A stretch of 64,000 nt of DNA from Paraburkholderia sp. FT54 (lineage in GTDB: Bacteria > Pseudomonadota > Gammaproteobacteria > Burkholderiales > Burkholderiaceae), in the NCBI RefSeq assembly GCF_031585635.1, contig NZ_CP134195.1, positions 1,736,001 to 1,800,000 on the forward strand. The letters run 5' to 3'. The position numbers were made by a program, and so were the translations under genes. Shown here piece after piece: positions 33,134-42,143 of the stretch (its first letter is position 1; every line of letters starts with the position of its first letter). The notes below the pieces were generated by a model. The model saw only the letters and a list, made by a program, of their open reading frames with translations. It had not been told where the DNA came from and ran no database searches.

Positions 33134-34615
33134 ATGGCTCAGTTCAGTGCAGCGCCCGGCAATCCCGCCATTCCCACTTACGCAGACGACGGCGCGCCCA
33201 GCGAACCGTCGATGCCCGCAGGCTACAGCGACCGGCTCTACAACGCGGATCTCGCGCCGTTGCGGCATCAAACCTGGGGCGCTTACAACATCTTTGCGTT
33301 CTGGATGTCGGACGTGCACAGCGTCGGCGGCTATGTGTTCGCGGGCAGTCTGTTCGCGCTCGGCCTGACTAGCTGGCAGGTGCTGATCGCGCTGCTGGTC
33401 GGCATCACTATCGTCAACCTGTTGTGCAACCTGATCGCCAAGCCGAGCCAGGCGAACGGCGTGCCGTATCCGGTGGCGTGCCGCGCGACTTTCGGCGTGC
33501 TCGGCGCAAATATTCCCGCGGTGATTCGCGGCCTGATCGCGGTCGCGTGGTACGGGATTCAGACCTATCTGGCGTCGAGCGCGCTGGTGATCGTGGTGTT
33601 GAAGTTCGTTCCGCAATTGCTGCCTTACGCCGACGTTCATCATCATGGCTTCATGGGACTCTCGACGCTCGGCTGGACCGGTTTCATGCTGCTGTGGGTG
33701 TTGCAGGCCCTGGTGTTCTGGCATGGCATGGAGACCATCAAGAAGTTTATCGACTTCGCCGGTCCCGCGGTCTACGTGGTGATGTTCATCCTCGCGGGCT
33801 ACATGGTGTATCGCGCGGGATGGCGCAACATCGGCATCAACCTGGGCGGCGTCAAATATCACGGTATGCAAGTCGTGCCGGTGATGATCACGGCGATCTC
33901 GCTGGTGGTGTCGTACTTCTCCGGACCGATGCTGAATTTCGGCGACTTCTCGCGCTACGGCAAGAGCTTTCGCAGCGTGCAGCGCGGCAACTTCTGGGGA
34001 CTGCCGGTCAACTTCCTGGCCTTCTCGCTGGTGACGGTGATCACGACCGCGGCCACACTGCCGGTGTTCGGTGAGCTGATCACGGATCCGGTCGAGACCG
34101 TGGGCCGTATCGATTATCCGACCGCGGTGATTCTCGGCGCGCTGACCTTTACGATAGCGACCATCGGCATCAACATCGTCGCCAATTTCGTCTCGCCGGC
34201 TTTCGACTTTTCCAACGTCGCGCCGCGCCTCATTAGCTGGCGCATGGGCGGTATGCTCGCAGCGGTCGCGTCGATCTTCATCACGCCGTGGAATCTGTTC
34301 AACAACCCGGCCGTGATCCACTACACGCTCGACGTCCTCGGCAGCTTCATTGGACCTTTGTACGGCGTACTGATCATTGACTACTATTTGGTCAAGCGTC
34401 AGAAAATTGTGCTCGACGATCTGTACACGGTCGCGCCCACTGGCTCGTACTGGTATCGCAACGGCGTCAACTATCGTGCTGTCGCCGCGTTGTTGCCGGC
34501 GGCGGTGATCGCAGTGATCTGCGTGATGGTGCCGGCGCTCGACAGCCTGGCGAATTTCTCGTGGTTCATCGGCGCAGGCCTTGCTGCGCTGTTCTATCGC
34601 GTTCTCGCACGCTGA
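33134..34615 (+). CDS. NCS1-family nucleobase/allantoin:cation symporter
   Basis: A 493-residue membrane transporter with twelve hydrophobic segments. The N-terminal DLAPLRHQTWGAYNIFAFWMSDVHSVGGYVFAGSLF and the later PGNWFNNPAVIHYTLDVLGSFIGPLYGVLIIDYYLVKRQKI-type end (here TPWNLFNNPAVIHYTLD) are typical of NCS1 carriers such as Mhp1 and the allantoin permeases. It should import allantoin, uracil, hydantoin or a related ring with sodium or protons. It leads the rightward gene run racemase, puuE, uraD, alc, allA, which points to allantoin. Confidence 0.88.
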   Translation: MAQFSAAPGNPAIPTYADDGAPSEPSMPAGYSDRLYNADLAPLRHQTWGAYNIFAFWMSDVHSVGGYVFAGSLFALGLTSWQVLIALLVGITIVNLLCNLIAKPSQANGVPYPVACRATFGVLGANIPAVIRGLIAVAWYGIQTYLASSALVIVVLKFVPQLLPYADVHHHGFMGLSTLGWTGFMLLWVLQALVFWHGMETIKKFIDFAGPAVYVVMFILAGYMVYRAGWRNIGINLGGVKYHGMQVVPVMITAISLVVSYFSGPMLNFGDFSRYGKSFRSVQRGNFWGLPVNFLAFSLVTVITTAATLPVFGELITDPVETVGRIDYPTAVILGALTFTIATIGINIVANFVSPAFDFSNVAPRLISWRMGGMLAAVASIFITPWNLFNNPAVIHYTLDVLGSFIGPLYGVLIIDYYLVKRQKIVLDDLYTVAPTGSYWYRNGVNYRAVAALLPAAVIAVICVMVPALDSLANFSWFIGAGLAALFYRVLAR

Positions 34616-34641
34616 ATTTCGCGGACGCAACAGGAGTCGAT

Positions 34642-35508
34642 ATGCGCATCAAACTGATCAACCCGAATACGACCCAACGCATGACGCAAGCAATGGGCCG
34701 CTGCGCGCGCGAAGTCGCCGCGCCGGGCACGGAAGTCATCGCGGTGAATCCGACCATGGGGCCGCCGTCGATCGAAGGCTATTACGACGAAGCGCTCGCG
34801 ACACCGGGTTTGCTGGCTGAAGTCGCGGCCGGCGAGCGCGAGGGCTGCGACGGTTACGTGATCGCCTGCTTTGGCGATCCGGGTCTGTACGCCGCGCGTG
34901 AGCTGGCGCGCGGTCCAGTGATCGGCATTGCCGAGGCGGCGATGCACGCGGCCAGCGTGCTGGCGCCGGGCTTCTCGGTGGTGACCACGCTGGCGCGCAC
35001 GTGCGGCATGGCGTGGCATCTCGCCGAGCGTTACGGCATGAAGCGGTTTTGCCGCAACGTTCGCGCCACCGACGTCGCCGTGCTCGACCTCGACAAGCCA
35101 GGCTCGGCGGCGCGTCGCATCATCCTCGACGAATGCCGGCGTGCGCTCGCGGAAGACGGTTCGGACGCGATCGTGCTCGGCTGCGCGGGCATGGCCGAGT
35201 TGTGCGCGGAGATCGAAGACGCGCTCGGCGCGCCGGTGATCGAAGGCGTGACAGCGGCCGTGAAATGGACCGAGGCGCTGGTCGCGCTACGTCTTTCGAC
35301 GGCCAAACGCGGCGACTACGCGCGGCCGCTGGCCAAGCGCTACGACGGTGCATTGGAGTCCTTCAGCCCGACCAACGCCGATCCGAATCCGCCTACGCCG
35401 CGCGGTTCTGCCGTCATCTGCGCCGCCAATACGCCGGAGAACCCGGGAACGGCCGATTTGCTGCGGGTAAACACTACAGAGCCGGGGCCGCACATACATT
35501 CAGTCTGA
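34642..35508 (+). CDS. Asp/Glu/hydantoin racemase-family protein, likely allantoin racemase
   Basis: A 288-residue member of the aspartate/glutamate/hydantoin racemase family. Start MRIKLINPNTTQRMTQAM is the family hallmark, and the two catalytic Cys are in VIACFGDPGLYAARE and IVLGCAGMAELC. In a cluster with urate and allantoin enzymes, interconversion of allantoin enantiomers (HpxA-type activity) is the best inference. The last 45 residues, from about 243 on, are Pro/Asn/Thr-rich and extend beyond the normal family length, so they may be disordered. CAGGAG precedes ATG 34642. Confidence 0.8.
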   Translation: MRIKLINPNTTQRMTQAMGRCAREVAAPGTEVIAVNPTMGPPSIEGYYDEALATPGLLAEVAAGEREGCDGYVIACFGDPGLYAARELARGPVIGIAEAAMHAASVLAPGFSVVTTLARTCGMAWHLAERYGMKRFCRNVRATDVAVLDLDKPGSAARRIILDECRRALAEDGSDAIVLGCAGMAELCAEIEDALGAPVIEGVTAAVKWTEALVALRLSTAKRGDYARPLAKRYDGALESFSPTNADPNPPTPRGSAVICAANTPENPGTADLLRVNTTEPGPHIHSV

Positions 35509-35745
35509 CACGCACTATCTGCCCGGGTGTATGGGCGCACCCGGGCGTTTTCGCTACACTGGTCCAACTCGGCGCGGGCTGTCTGAAAGGTTTTATTCTG
35601 CGGCTTTCGGTACTGCTTCCGGTTTTTTCCATCCGCGCCTGTGTGAGTTGTTTGCACCCGTCACGCAAGCTCATGCCAACCTCACGTGCATGCCACGTGA
35701 ATTCCAAGCGAATTTTACGTACCGTCACCACGCATTCGTCAAACC

Positions 35746-36720
35746 ATGCCACTCGACCCGAACTACCCACGCGATCTGATCGGCTACGGCCGCCACCCGG
35801 TGCAGGCAAACTGGCCGGGTCGAGCGCGTGTCGCGGTGCAATTCGTCCTGAACTACGAAGAGGGCGGTGAAAATTGCGTGCTGCACGGCGATCCTGGCTC
35901 GGAGCAGTTTCTGTCGGAGATCGTCGGCGCCGCGGCTTTTCCGGCTCGTCACATGAGCATGGAGTCGATCTACGAATACGGCTCGCGCGCGGGCGTCTGG
36001 CGCATCCTGCGTGAATTCGAAAAACGCGGCCTGCCGCTTACCGTGTTCGGTGTCGGCATGGCGGTCGAACGGCATCCGGAACTGGCGCGCGCGTTCGTCG
36101 AACTCGGGCATGAGATTGCTTGCCACGGGTATCGCTGGATTCACTATCAGGACATGGCGCCGGAGAAAGAAGCGGAACACATGCGCCTCGGCATGGAAGC
36201 GATTGAACGCGTGACGGGCGAGCGTCCGCTCGGCTGGTACACCGGCCGCGATAGTCCCAACACGCGGCGTCTCGTCGCCGAATATGGCGGTTTCCTGTAC
36301 GACTCGGATTACTACGGCGACGATCTGCCATTCTGGATGGACGTGGACGTGGACGTGGACGTGGACGTGGACGTGACTGGCGGCGCGACAGTGCCGCAAC
36401 TGATCGTGCCGTACACGCTCGACACCAACGACATGCGCTTTGCGAGCCCGCAAGGCTTCAACACGGCGGATCACTTCTTCACCTATCTGCGCGACGCGTT
36501 CGACGTGCTCTACGAAGAAGGCGACGAAGCGCCGAAGATGCTCTCCATCGGCATGCACTGCCGTCTGCTCGGACGCCCTGGGCGCTTCCGCGCGCTGCAA
36601 CGTTTTCTCGACCATATCGAACAGCACGATCGCGTGTGGGTCACGCGGCGCGTCGATATTGCGCGCCACTGGCGCGAACATCATCCTTACCAACAAGACA
36701 ACCGCGGGGCTGCGGCATGA
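35746..36720 (+). CDS. puuE: Allantoinase of the polysaccharide-deacetylase fold
   Basis: A 324-residue PuuE-type allantoinase (metal-independent, unrelated to AllB) that opens allantoin to allantoate. Diagnostic segments are YPRDLIGYGRHPVQANWPGRARVAVQFVLNYEEGGE, HMSMESIYEYGSRAGVWR, EIACHGYRWIHYQ, GWYTGRDSPNTRRLV and the late FNTADHFFTYLRDAFDVLYEEGDEAPKMLSIGMHCRLLGRPGR. An in-frame expansion of six GACGTG units (36340-36375) inserts six Asp-Val pairs between YYGDDLPFWM and the VPYTLDTNDMRF core. Its stop overlaps the uraD start. Confidence 0.93.
   Translation: MPLDPNYPRDLIGYGRHPVQANWPGRARVAVQFVLNYEEGGENCVLHGDPGSEQFLSEIVGAAAFPARHMSMESIYEYGSRAGVWRILREFEKRGLPLTVFGVGMAVERHPELARAFVELGHEIACHGYRWIHYQDMAPEKEAEHMRLGMEAIERVTGERPLGWYTGRDSPNTRRLVAEYGGFLYDSDYYGDDLPFWMDVDVDVDVDVDVTGGATVPQLIVPYTLDTNDMRFASPQGFNTADHFFTYLRDAFDVLYEEGDEAPKMLSIGMHCRLLGRPGRFRALQRFLDHIEQHDRVWVTRRVDIARHWREHHPYQQDNRGAAA
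36340..36375 (+). repeat. Hexanucleotide repeat (GACGTG)x6 inside puuE
   Basis: Six perfect tandem copies of GACGTG encode alternating Asp-Val. Because the unit is two codons, gain or loss of copies alters protein length without shifting the frame. Confidence 0.95.
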
Positions 36721-37238
36721 AGGCGATGCAATACACTCTGGACCAACTCAACAGCACCTCGACCGACGCGTTCGTGGCAGCGCTGTCGGGCATTTTCGAG
36801 CACTCGCCGTGGGTCGCGGAAATCGCCGCGCTGCAACGGCCTTTCGGCAGCATCGACGAGTTGCATCGCAAGATGTCGAACATCGTCGAGACCGCCGGCG
36901 AAGAGAAACAACTGGCATTGATCAACGCCCACCCGGAACTCGCCGGCAAGGCCGCCGTACGCGGCGAACTGACCGCCGAATCCACGCGTGAGCAGAGCGG
37001 CGCCGGCCTCGCGCAGTGCACGCAGGAAGAATTCGACAAATTGCTCGCGCTGAACGCCGCGTATCGCGAGAAGTTCGGCTTTCCGTTCATCCTCGCCGTG
37101 CGCGGGTATGACCGTCACGGCATCATCGCGAACTTCGAGGCGCGTGTGAACAACAGCCGCACCGACGAACTGCGCGCGAGCCTCGATCAGATCTACCGCA
37201 TCGCACGTTTCCGGCTCGACGACCTGATCGACGCGTAA
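36717..37238 (+). CDS. uraD: OHCU decarboxylase
   Basis: A 173-residue enzyme that decarboxylates 2-oxo-4-hydroxy-4-carboxy-5-ureidoimidazoline to (S)-allantoin, the step after 5-hydroxyisourate hydrolysis. The catalytic region ALINAHPELAGKAAV contains the essential His and the later SGAGLAQCTQEEFDKLLALNAAYREKFGFPFILAVRG is the family signature. The ATG at 36717 overlaps the puuE stop (ATGA), indicating coupling. Length is normal. It precedes allantoicase by 72 bases. Confidence 0.93.
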   Translation: MKAMQYTLDQLNSTSTDAFVAALSGIFEHSPWVAEIAALQRPFGSIDELHRKMSNIVETAGEEKQLALINAHPELAGKAAVRGELTAESTREQSGAGLAQCTQEEFDKLLALNAAYREKFGFPFILAVRGYDRHGIIANFEARVNNSRTDELRASLDQIYRIARFRLDDLIDA

Positions 37239-37310
37239 GGTTTTACCGCGCGTCGCGGACCTCGAACCGAAGCGTTTTTTCAGCACTGACCAACACTAAG
37301 GAAGACAAAG

Positions 37311-38324
37311 ATGGCACTCCCGACTCTCGACCCCAACGCACCGGAATTCACGCGCCGCTATGTGAATCTGGCGGACCCGCGCCTGGGCGCGCAGGCGCTC
37401 GAGGCCAGCGACGATTTCTTCGCACCGAAGGAACGCATGCTGAACCCGGAGCCCGCCGTCTTCATTCCGGGCAAATACGACGACAACGGCAAGTGGATGG
37501 ACGGCTGGGAAACGCGCCGCAAGCGCGTCAGCGGCTATGACTGGTGCATCGTGAAACTGGCGCGTCCGGGCGTGATCAAGGGTCTCGATCTCGACACCAG
37601 CCACTTCACGGGCAACTTCCCGCCGGCGGCTTCGGTGGAAGCCGCACGCGTAGTGGACGGCGCACCGAACCAGTCGACGCAATGGACCGAAATCGTGCCG
37701 TCGACCACGTTGCAAGGCAATAGCCATCACTATCACGAAGTCAGCGACGCGAACGCGTACACGCATCTGCGCGTGAACATCTATCCGGACGGCGGCATCG
37801 CGCGTCTGCGCGTGTATGGTCAACCGCAAGTCGACTGGGCCGGCGCGAGCCGCACCGAGCAGTTCGATCTGGCGGCGATGGAAAACGGCGCGTATCTGGT
37901 CGCGGCGAACAATCAGCACTTCGGCGCTGCGTCGACGATCCTGATGCCAGGCCGTGGCGTGAACATGGGCGACGGCTGGGAAACGCGCCGCCGTCGCGAG
38001 CCGGGCAACGACTGGGCAATCGTCGCACTGGCGCAGCCGGGTGTGATCAAGAAGATCGAAGTCGATACGGCGCACTTCAAGGGCAACTTTCCGGACCGCT
38101 GCTCGATTCAGGCGGCGTACGTGACGGGCGGCACGGACAGCTCGCTGGTCACGCAAGCCATGTTCTGGCCGGTGCTGCTCGGCGAACAGAAGCTGAAGAT
38201 GGACAACCAGCACTATTTCGAAAGCGAAATTGCGGCGCTGGGTCCGGTGACGCACGTGCGCTTTAACATCATTCCGGACGGTGGCGTGTCGCGTCTGCAT
38301 CTGTGGGGCACGCTCGCATCATGA
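37311..38324 (+). CDS. alc: Allantoicase
   Basis: A 337-residue enzyme that hydrolyses allantoate to ureidoglycolate and urea. It shows the tandem duplication typical of allantoicase: [42 protein letters not shown] in the first half and [41 protein letters not shown] in the second, each followed by a THxRxNIxPDGGxxRL segment. AAGGAAG lies before the ATG. Its last codon overlaps the allA start (ATGA). Confidence 0.93.
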   Translation: MALPTLDPNAPEFTRRYVNLADPRLGAQALEASDDFFAPKERMLNPEPAVFIPGKYDDNGKWMDGWETRRKRVSGYDWCIVKLARPGVIKGLDLDTSHFTGNFPPAASVEAARVVDGAPNQSTQWTEIVPSTTLQGNSHHYHEVSDANAYTHLRVNIYPDGGIARLRVYGQPQVDWAGASRTEQFDLAAMENGAYLVAANNQHFGAASTILMPGRGVNMGDGWETRRRREPGNDWAIVALAQPGVIKKIEVDTAHFKGNFPDRCSIQAAYVTGGTDSSLVTQAMFWPVLLGEQKLKMDNQHYFESEIAALGPVTHVRFNIIPDGGVSRLHLWGTLAS

Positions 38325-38833
38325 AAACGCTCGCGATCGAACCGTTGACGAAGGAAGCGTTCGCCGCATTCGGCGACGTGATCGAACTCGAAGGCGCGAA
38401 GCAGATTCCGATCAACCTCGGCACGACGATCCGCTTTCACGATCTCGCGAAAGTGGACGTTACCGACGAGAACGGCCGCACGCTCGTGAACCTGTTTCGC
38501 GGGCAGCCGCGCACGCTGCCGTTCGAAGTGAAGATGCTCGAGCGACATCCGCTCGGCAGTCAGGCGTTCGTGCCGCTGAACGACAAGCCGTATCTGGTGG
38601 TCGTGGCGCCGGCGGGCGAACTGGACGCGTCGAAGATTCGCGCGTTCGTGACGAGCGGCTGGCAGGGCGTGAACTATGCGAAGGGCGTGTGGCACCATCC
38701 GCTGATCGCTTTAGGCGACGTGAGCGACTTTATCGTCGTCGACCGTGGCGGGGATGGGCTCAATCTCAATGAGCAGGATCTTCTGGAGTCGTTGTGGCTC
38801 ACGGAAGATGCGTTGAGCGCGGTGGCGGTTTGA
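38321..38833 (+). CDS. allA: Ureidoglycolate lyase
   Basis: A 170-residue cupin-like enzyme that splits ureidoglycolate into glyoxylate and urea, ending the pathway. Signature text: [48 protein letters not shown] and [10 protein letters not shown], where HH belongs to the metal-binding region. The start ATG 38321 overlaps the allantoicase stop. It is followed 37 bases later by a strong terminator, so it closes the rightward permease-to-allA run. Confidence 0.92.
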   Translation: MKTLAIEPLTKEAFAAFGDVIELEGAKQIPINLGTTIRFHDLAKVDVTDENGRTLVNLFRGQPRTLPFEVKMLERHPLGSQAFVPLNDKPYLVVVAPAGELDASKIRAFVTSGWQGVNYAKGVWHHPLIALGDVSDFIVVDRGGDGLNLNEQDLLESLWLTEDALSAVAV

Positions 38834-38870
38834 GTTTTATCGCCTTGACGTAGTGAGCAGGTTGACTTGG

Positions 38871-38906
38871 AAAACCCGCAGCAGCAGTGCTGTGGGTTTT
38901 TTGTTT
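38871..38906 (+). terminator. Rho-independent terminator after allA
   Basis: AAAACCCGCAGCA (38871-38883) pairs with TGCTGTGGGTTTT (38888-38900) with one G-U wobble, followed by TTTTTTGTTTT. Confidence 0.85.
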
Positions 38907-38946
38907 TGGCGACGAATCACAATGGCAAGAAGCGGCGAATGCCCGA

Positions 38947-39195
38947 TCACCTCGCGCGCGCGTTCCGCCGGTTCCGGCGCGGAAAACCCCGCGGGCTCGA
39001 TCGCCGGTTTGAGTCTCTTGAATTGCAGGCTCTTCTTGGGGGAGCGCAAGGATGCCATGCCTCTTCGCGAACCGGCATGGTCAGACTGACGAAGTCCGCC
39101 GCGTTCGCGTCGCGGTTGTATTTGAGGACGTAGTCGTCGCGCTCGCGAAATAGCGTGGCGACGTTCTTGCCCAGTACCTGAACGTCGAGCCTCAT
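38947..39195 (-). pseudogene. Truncated hipA-like kinase toxin gene
   Basis: The start matches the N terminus of HipA serine/threonine-kinase toxins: MRLDVQVLGKNVATLFRERDDYVLKYNRDANAADFVSLTMPVREEAW. After about 47 residues the similarity stops abruptly and the frame runs on as meaningless Arg/Pro-rich sequence. The kinase domain, normally some 350 further residues, is absent; the DNA beyond leads straight to the allA terminator. A deletion probably removed most of the gene. The ATG overlaps the stop of the HipB-like gene (ATGA at 39192-39195), the usual hipBA layout. Confidence 0.75.
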
Positions 39196-39458
39196 GAGTT
39201 CGCGTCCGGACTGCGTTGTCCAGCGAGGATGTCTTCGAGCGTGCGGCCGTGCCCATGCGCGACGAACTTGAGGTCGTAGCCTGCCGCTTCGAGCAGGCGC
39301 ACGAGCACGGACACGCTCATGTCATTTTTGGCGAGCGTTTCCATACGCGCGACGATGGTGCGGGCGACGCCAGCCCGGTGCGCCAACTCTTGCTGCGACA
39401 GATTGCTTTCGCGCCGCACGGCCTTCAGCATGTCCGATACGTCGGCGAGATTAGTCAT
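39192..39458 (-). CDS. HipB-like XRE-family antitoxin regulator
   Basis: An 88-residue helix-turn-helix protein, MTNLADVSDMLKAVRRESNLSQQELAHRAGVARTIVARMETLAKNDMSVSVLVRLLEAAGYDLKFVAHG onward. The Cro/C1-type HTH (QQELAHRAGVARTIVARME) is intact, as is the usual C-terminal beta strand region. Start ATG 39458 is chosen; a longer frame to 39497 adds 13 residues without a good start context. The gene is complete while its partner hipA is truncated, leaving an orphan antitoxin that may still bind the inverted repeats upstream. Confidence 0.8.
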   Translation of the reverse strand: MTNLADVSDMLKAVRRESNLSQQELAHRAGVARTIVARMETLAKNDMSVSVLVRLLEAAGYDLKFVAHGHGRTLEDILAGQRSPDANS

Positions 39459-39500
39459 TTGTAGCCCCAAGGCGTCAATTTTCACGAATTTACGCATTGT

Positions 39501-39606
39501 TGTAGCCCATGAGACACAAAATTGACGATGAAAATTTGTGGCTCATGGGCTACATGATGAACAGAATACGGCTGTTTGTAGCCCAAGAGATACAAAATAG
39601 CCGTAT
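39501..39606. repeat. Inverted-repeat array upstream of hipB-like gene
   Basis: Two large imperfect palindromes. The first pairs TGTAGCCCATGAGACACAAA (from 39501) with its near inverse TTTGTGGCTCATGGGCTACA (39534-39553). The second pairs ATACGGCTGTTTGTA (39566-39580) with TACAAAATAGCCGTAT (39591-39606). A further half-copy, TTTGTAGCCCCAAG, lies at 39458-39471 over the start codon. The shared TTTGTAGCCCA-type words suggest several binding sites for the HipB-like regulator. Confidence 0.7.
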
Positions 39607-39640
39607 CCCGCCTAGAGAAGCCGACAGCGGCCGCGCCGCC

Positions 39641-39682
39641 AAAGAAAAAGCGGGCTTCCCGCTCGCGCGAAAAGCCCGCTTT
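39641..39682 (-). terminator. Rho-independent terminator of puuD
   Basis: AAAGCGGGCTT (39647-39657) and AAGCCCGCTTT (39672-39682) form an eleven-base stem; on the reverse strand it is followed by TTTTTCTTT. It ends the puuD transcript. Confidence 0.8.
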
Positions 39683-39734
39683 ACATTGCTTCATCCACGC
39701 CACGCCGGGCGGCATGCCCGGCCCGGTCCGTCAG

Positions 39735-40928
39735 TTACTTCACTGCGCCACCTTCGAACCATGCGGCAATCTTCATGCGTTCGTCGTCGGTCATGTGCGT
39801 CACGTTGCCGAGCGGCATCGCCTTCAGCGTCACGGCTTGCTGGTAGATCCGCTGCGCATTCTGCGAGATTTCATCCGGCGTATCCAGCAGCACGCCGGCC
39901 GGCGCGCTGCCCATCATCGTTGGATGCGCGGAATGGCAAGCCACGCAGCGCTGTTGCAGCACCGGTGCGATATCGGCCACTTTGACCGTCGGCGCGTTCG
40001 CCGCTTGCGCTTGCGGCACGATCGGCTTCGGCATGGTCCAGAAGAGGGCGCCGAACATCAGCGCAATGCCAGCGAGGGGCAGATACCACAGCACCTGGCC
40101 ACGGTGACGCATCACGAAAAACTGACGGATCAGCGCGCCGGCCAGCATGATGACTACCAGCACGGCCCAGTTGTACGGATGCGTGTAGGTCATCGCGTAG
40201 TGGTTCGACAGCATCGCGAACACCACCGGCAACGTGAAATACGTGTTGTGCACCGAGCGTTGCTTGCCGCGCTTGCCGTAGATCGGGTTCGGCGTGTCGC
40301 CCTTGAGCATTGCGTCGACCATCTTGCGCTGGCCCGGAATGATCACGAAGAACACGTTGGCCGACATGATGGTCGCCAGCATCGCGCCCATGATCAGGTA
40401 AGCCGCGCGGCCCGCGAAGATATGGCACGCGAGCCACGCCGCGATCAGCACGTACACGCCGACGCAGATGCCGAGCACCTTGTCCTTGTTGCCGAGAATG
40501 CGGCACAGCGAGTCGTACACGATCCAGCCGGCGGCGAGGAAACCGAGCGCCGACGCGACAGCGACCACCGGGCCCATATCCAGCACGTTCTTGTCGATCA
40601 GGTAAGTGCTCGGCGAGAACAGATACAGGACGGTGAAGAGACCGAAGCCCGACAGCCACGTCGTGTACGACGGCCACTTCGACCAGTGCAGATCGTCCGG
40701 CATTTCCGGCGGCGCGACAGTGTACTTCTGCATGTTGTAGAAGCCGCCGCCGTGCACGTGCCACAGTTCGCCGAACACGCCGCGCTTGCGCTGGTTGGGG
40801 TCTGTCGGCGGTTTGAGGCTGTTGTCGAGCGCGACGAAATAGAACGATTCGCCGATCCATGCAATCGCGGCGATGACGTGGAACCAGCGAATCGCCAGAT
40901 TCAACCAGTCTGTAATAAAGCCTTCCAT
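39735..40928 (-). CDS. puuD: Membrane urate hydroxylase with cytochrome c tail
   Basis: A 397-residue integral membrane enzyme that converts urate to 5-hydroxyisourate. About eight transmembrane segments make the first 300 residues, beginning MEGFITDWLNLAIRWFHVIAAIAWIGESFYFVALDNSL and containing GELWHVHGGGFYNMQKY. A heme-binding CVACH motif at 328-332 lies in a C-terminal cytochrome c domain, which should pass electrons to the respiratory chain instead of making hydrogen peroxide. ATG 40928 has GGAGGAG upstream. It is on the opposite strand to the alc/allA run, 326 bases past uraH. Confidence 0.93.
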   Translation of the reverse strand: MEGFITDWLNLAIRWFHVIAAIAWIGESFYFVALDNSLKPPTDPNQRKRGVFGELWHVHGGGFYNMQKYTVAPPEMPDDLHWSKWPSYTTWLSGFGLFTVLYLFSPSTYLIDKNVLDMGPVVAVASALGFLAAGWIVYDSLCRILGNKDKVLGICVGVYVLIAAWLACHIFAGRAAYLIMGAMLATIMSANVFFVIIPGQRKMVDAMLKGDTPNPIYGKRGKQRSVHNTYFTLPVVFAMLSNHYAMTYTHPYNWAVLVVIMLAGALIRQFFVMRHRGQVLWYLPLAGIALMFGALFWTMPKPIVPQAQAANAPTVKVADIAPVLQQRCVACHSAHPTMMGSAPAGVLLDTPDEISQNAQRIYQQAVTLKAMPLGNVTHMTDDERMKIAAWFEGGAVK

Positions 40929-41254
40929 GAAACTCCTCCACTTCTGATTCGTTGTACACGCAGTGACGTTATGTGCCTTCTGGAGCCCGGCTGACGGGTC
41001 GTTGGCAGGGCAGCACGTCACTGCGCAGACTGCGGGGTGAAGACGCGATGCGCTCAGTTCGCACGGCGCCGTTCTTTATTTGGCTCGTCGGCTTGGGTCG
41101 CGTTTGGATCAACCGGGATCGAGCCGCGTGCGTCCGATTGCGTTTCGCGGGTGCTCGCTCGTGTCTCCGTGAGCATCTGCGCAATGCAATCGAGCGCGGT
41201 CGTGTGCGGCGCGAACCGGCCTCGATTTCCCAGCACCTCGCGGCAGATGTCTCC
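40929..41254. other. Gap between uraH and puuD
   Basis: 326 bases with no supported gene, on the path from uraH to puuD (both reverse strand). The size suggests that puuD may have its own promoter. Confidence 0.4.
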
Positions 41255-41608
41255 TTAGCTGCCGCGATACGTGCTGTACGACCACGGCGACACCAGCAGC
41301 GGCACGTGATAGTGCGCGCCGGCATCGGCCACGCCGAAGCGCAACACGACGCGATCGACGAAGCGCGGCTCCGGCACCTTCGTGCCGATCGACGCGAAGT
41401 AGTCGCCGGCGCCGAACACGAGTTCGTATTCGCCCGCGACCAGCGCTTCGCCTTCGAGCAGCGGCTGGTCGCAACGGCCGTCGTCATTCGTGAGGGTTGT
41501 TTTGAGCGCGCGGCGCGTATCGCCTGAGAGCGCGAAGAGTTCGACCTTGATGCCCGCGCCGGGACGGCCGTTCGCGGTGTCGAGCACATGGGTAGTGAGC
41601 TTTCCCAT
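41255..41608 (-). CDS. uraH: 5-Hydroxyisourate hydrolase
   Basis: A 117-residue transthyretin-like enzyme that hydrolyses 5-hydroxyisourate to OHCU. The N-terminal MGKLTTHVLDTANGRPGAGIKVEL contains the first active-site His, and the C-terminal HYHVPLLVSPWSYSTYRGS has the invariant YRGS tail that distinguishes the enzyme from transthyretin. ATG 41608 is preferred over the TTG six bases upstream because AAGGAAAA precedes it. It links puuD to uraD in the pathway. Confidence 0.95.
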   Translation of the reverse strand: MGKLTTHVLDTANGRPGAGIKVELFALSGDTRRALKTTLTNDDGRCDQPLLEGEALVAGEYELVFGAGDYFASIGTKVPEPRFVDRVVLRFGVADAGAHYHVPLLVSPWSYSTYRGS

Positions 41609-42143
41609 TCGCAATTTTCCTTATGTGAATGCGAGGTTTCGGCGGCAGCCCGATCCAGATACGTTTGCGGCGGATCGAGGCTCCACGTCAGTGGCTACAT
41701 ACCCGTCGGCGAATTGAAGCGAGCGCCGTGGCAGCCATTGTAAAAAGGTTGTTCCGCTCAGCGCGCGCGAGATAGGAAAGATAATAGCTGGCGCATGACG
41801 GACAGCCTGCTGAAAGCCGCAACGACTCGATTCCTTCGACTATTACAGCGCATTTGCCTCACCGGCGGATCGTATCGGGCCAAAAAAGACCCACTATATC
41901 GACGGCGTGAAGTTGGGTATCGCATTGGCGTGAGTTGCCAGCATTATTTTGGCCGTCGAAGGTTACGTCCGTGCGTTGCAGCAAACGCGAATCGACGACG
42001 ATTCAGCCGCGGCGCACACCCGAAGACGGCGGATACACGCTGGGTAACCGGGCCAACGGCGTTCGACGGGACGCGGCGGCGCGGCAGCGCCGTCACATCG
42101 CGTTCGAACGGCTTTGCACGGAAGCAATGAAGCGGAGAAACGA
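41609..42143. other. Divergent intergenic region, no gene seen
   Basis: 535 bases between uraH (leftward) and 8-oxoguanine deaminase (rightward). Frames on both strands were read and none looks like a protein. It should carry both promoters; GCGGAGAAA at 42132 region serves the deaminase. Confidence 0.45.

Noticed and set aside
33116..34630. 504-residue open frame on the reverse strand
   Set aside because: Antisense shadow of the NCS1 permease gene, with a composition (Arg/His/Asp rich) typical of such shadows.
36340..36375. Phase-variable on/off switch in puuE
   Set aside because: The repeat unit is six bases, so slippage cannot cause a frameshift; only loop length would vary.
38837..39100. 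Continuation of hipA in another reverse frame after a frameshift
   Set aside because: Neither other frame shows HipA core or C-terminal motifs, so the gene looks deleted rather than frameshifted.
40929..40980. TTGTACAC near puuD as a further GntR operator
   Set aside because: It lacks the second half of the TTGTTGACAA palindrome, so it is not counted as a site.
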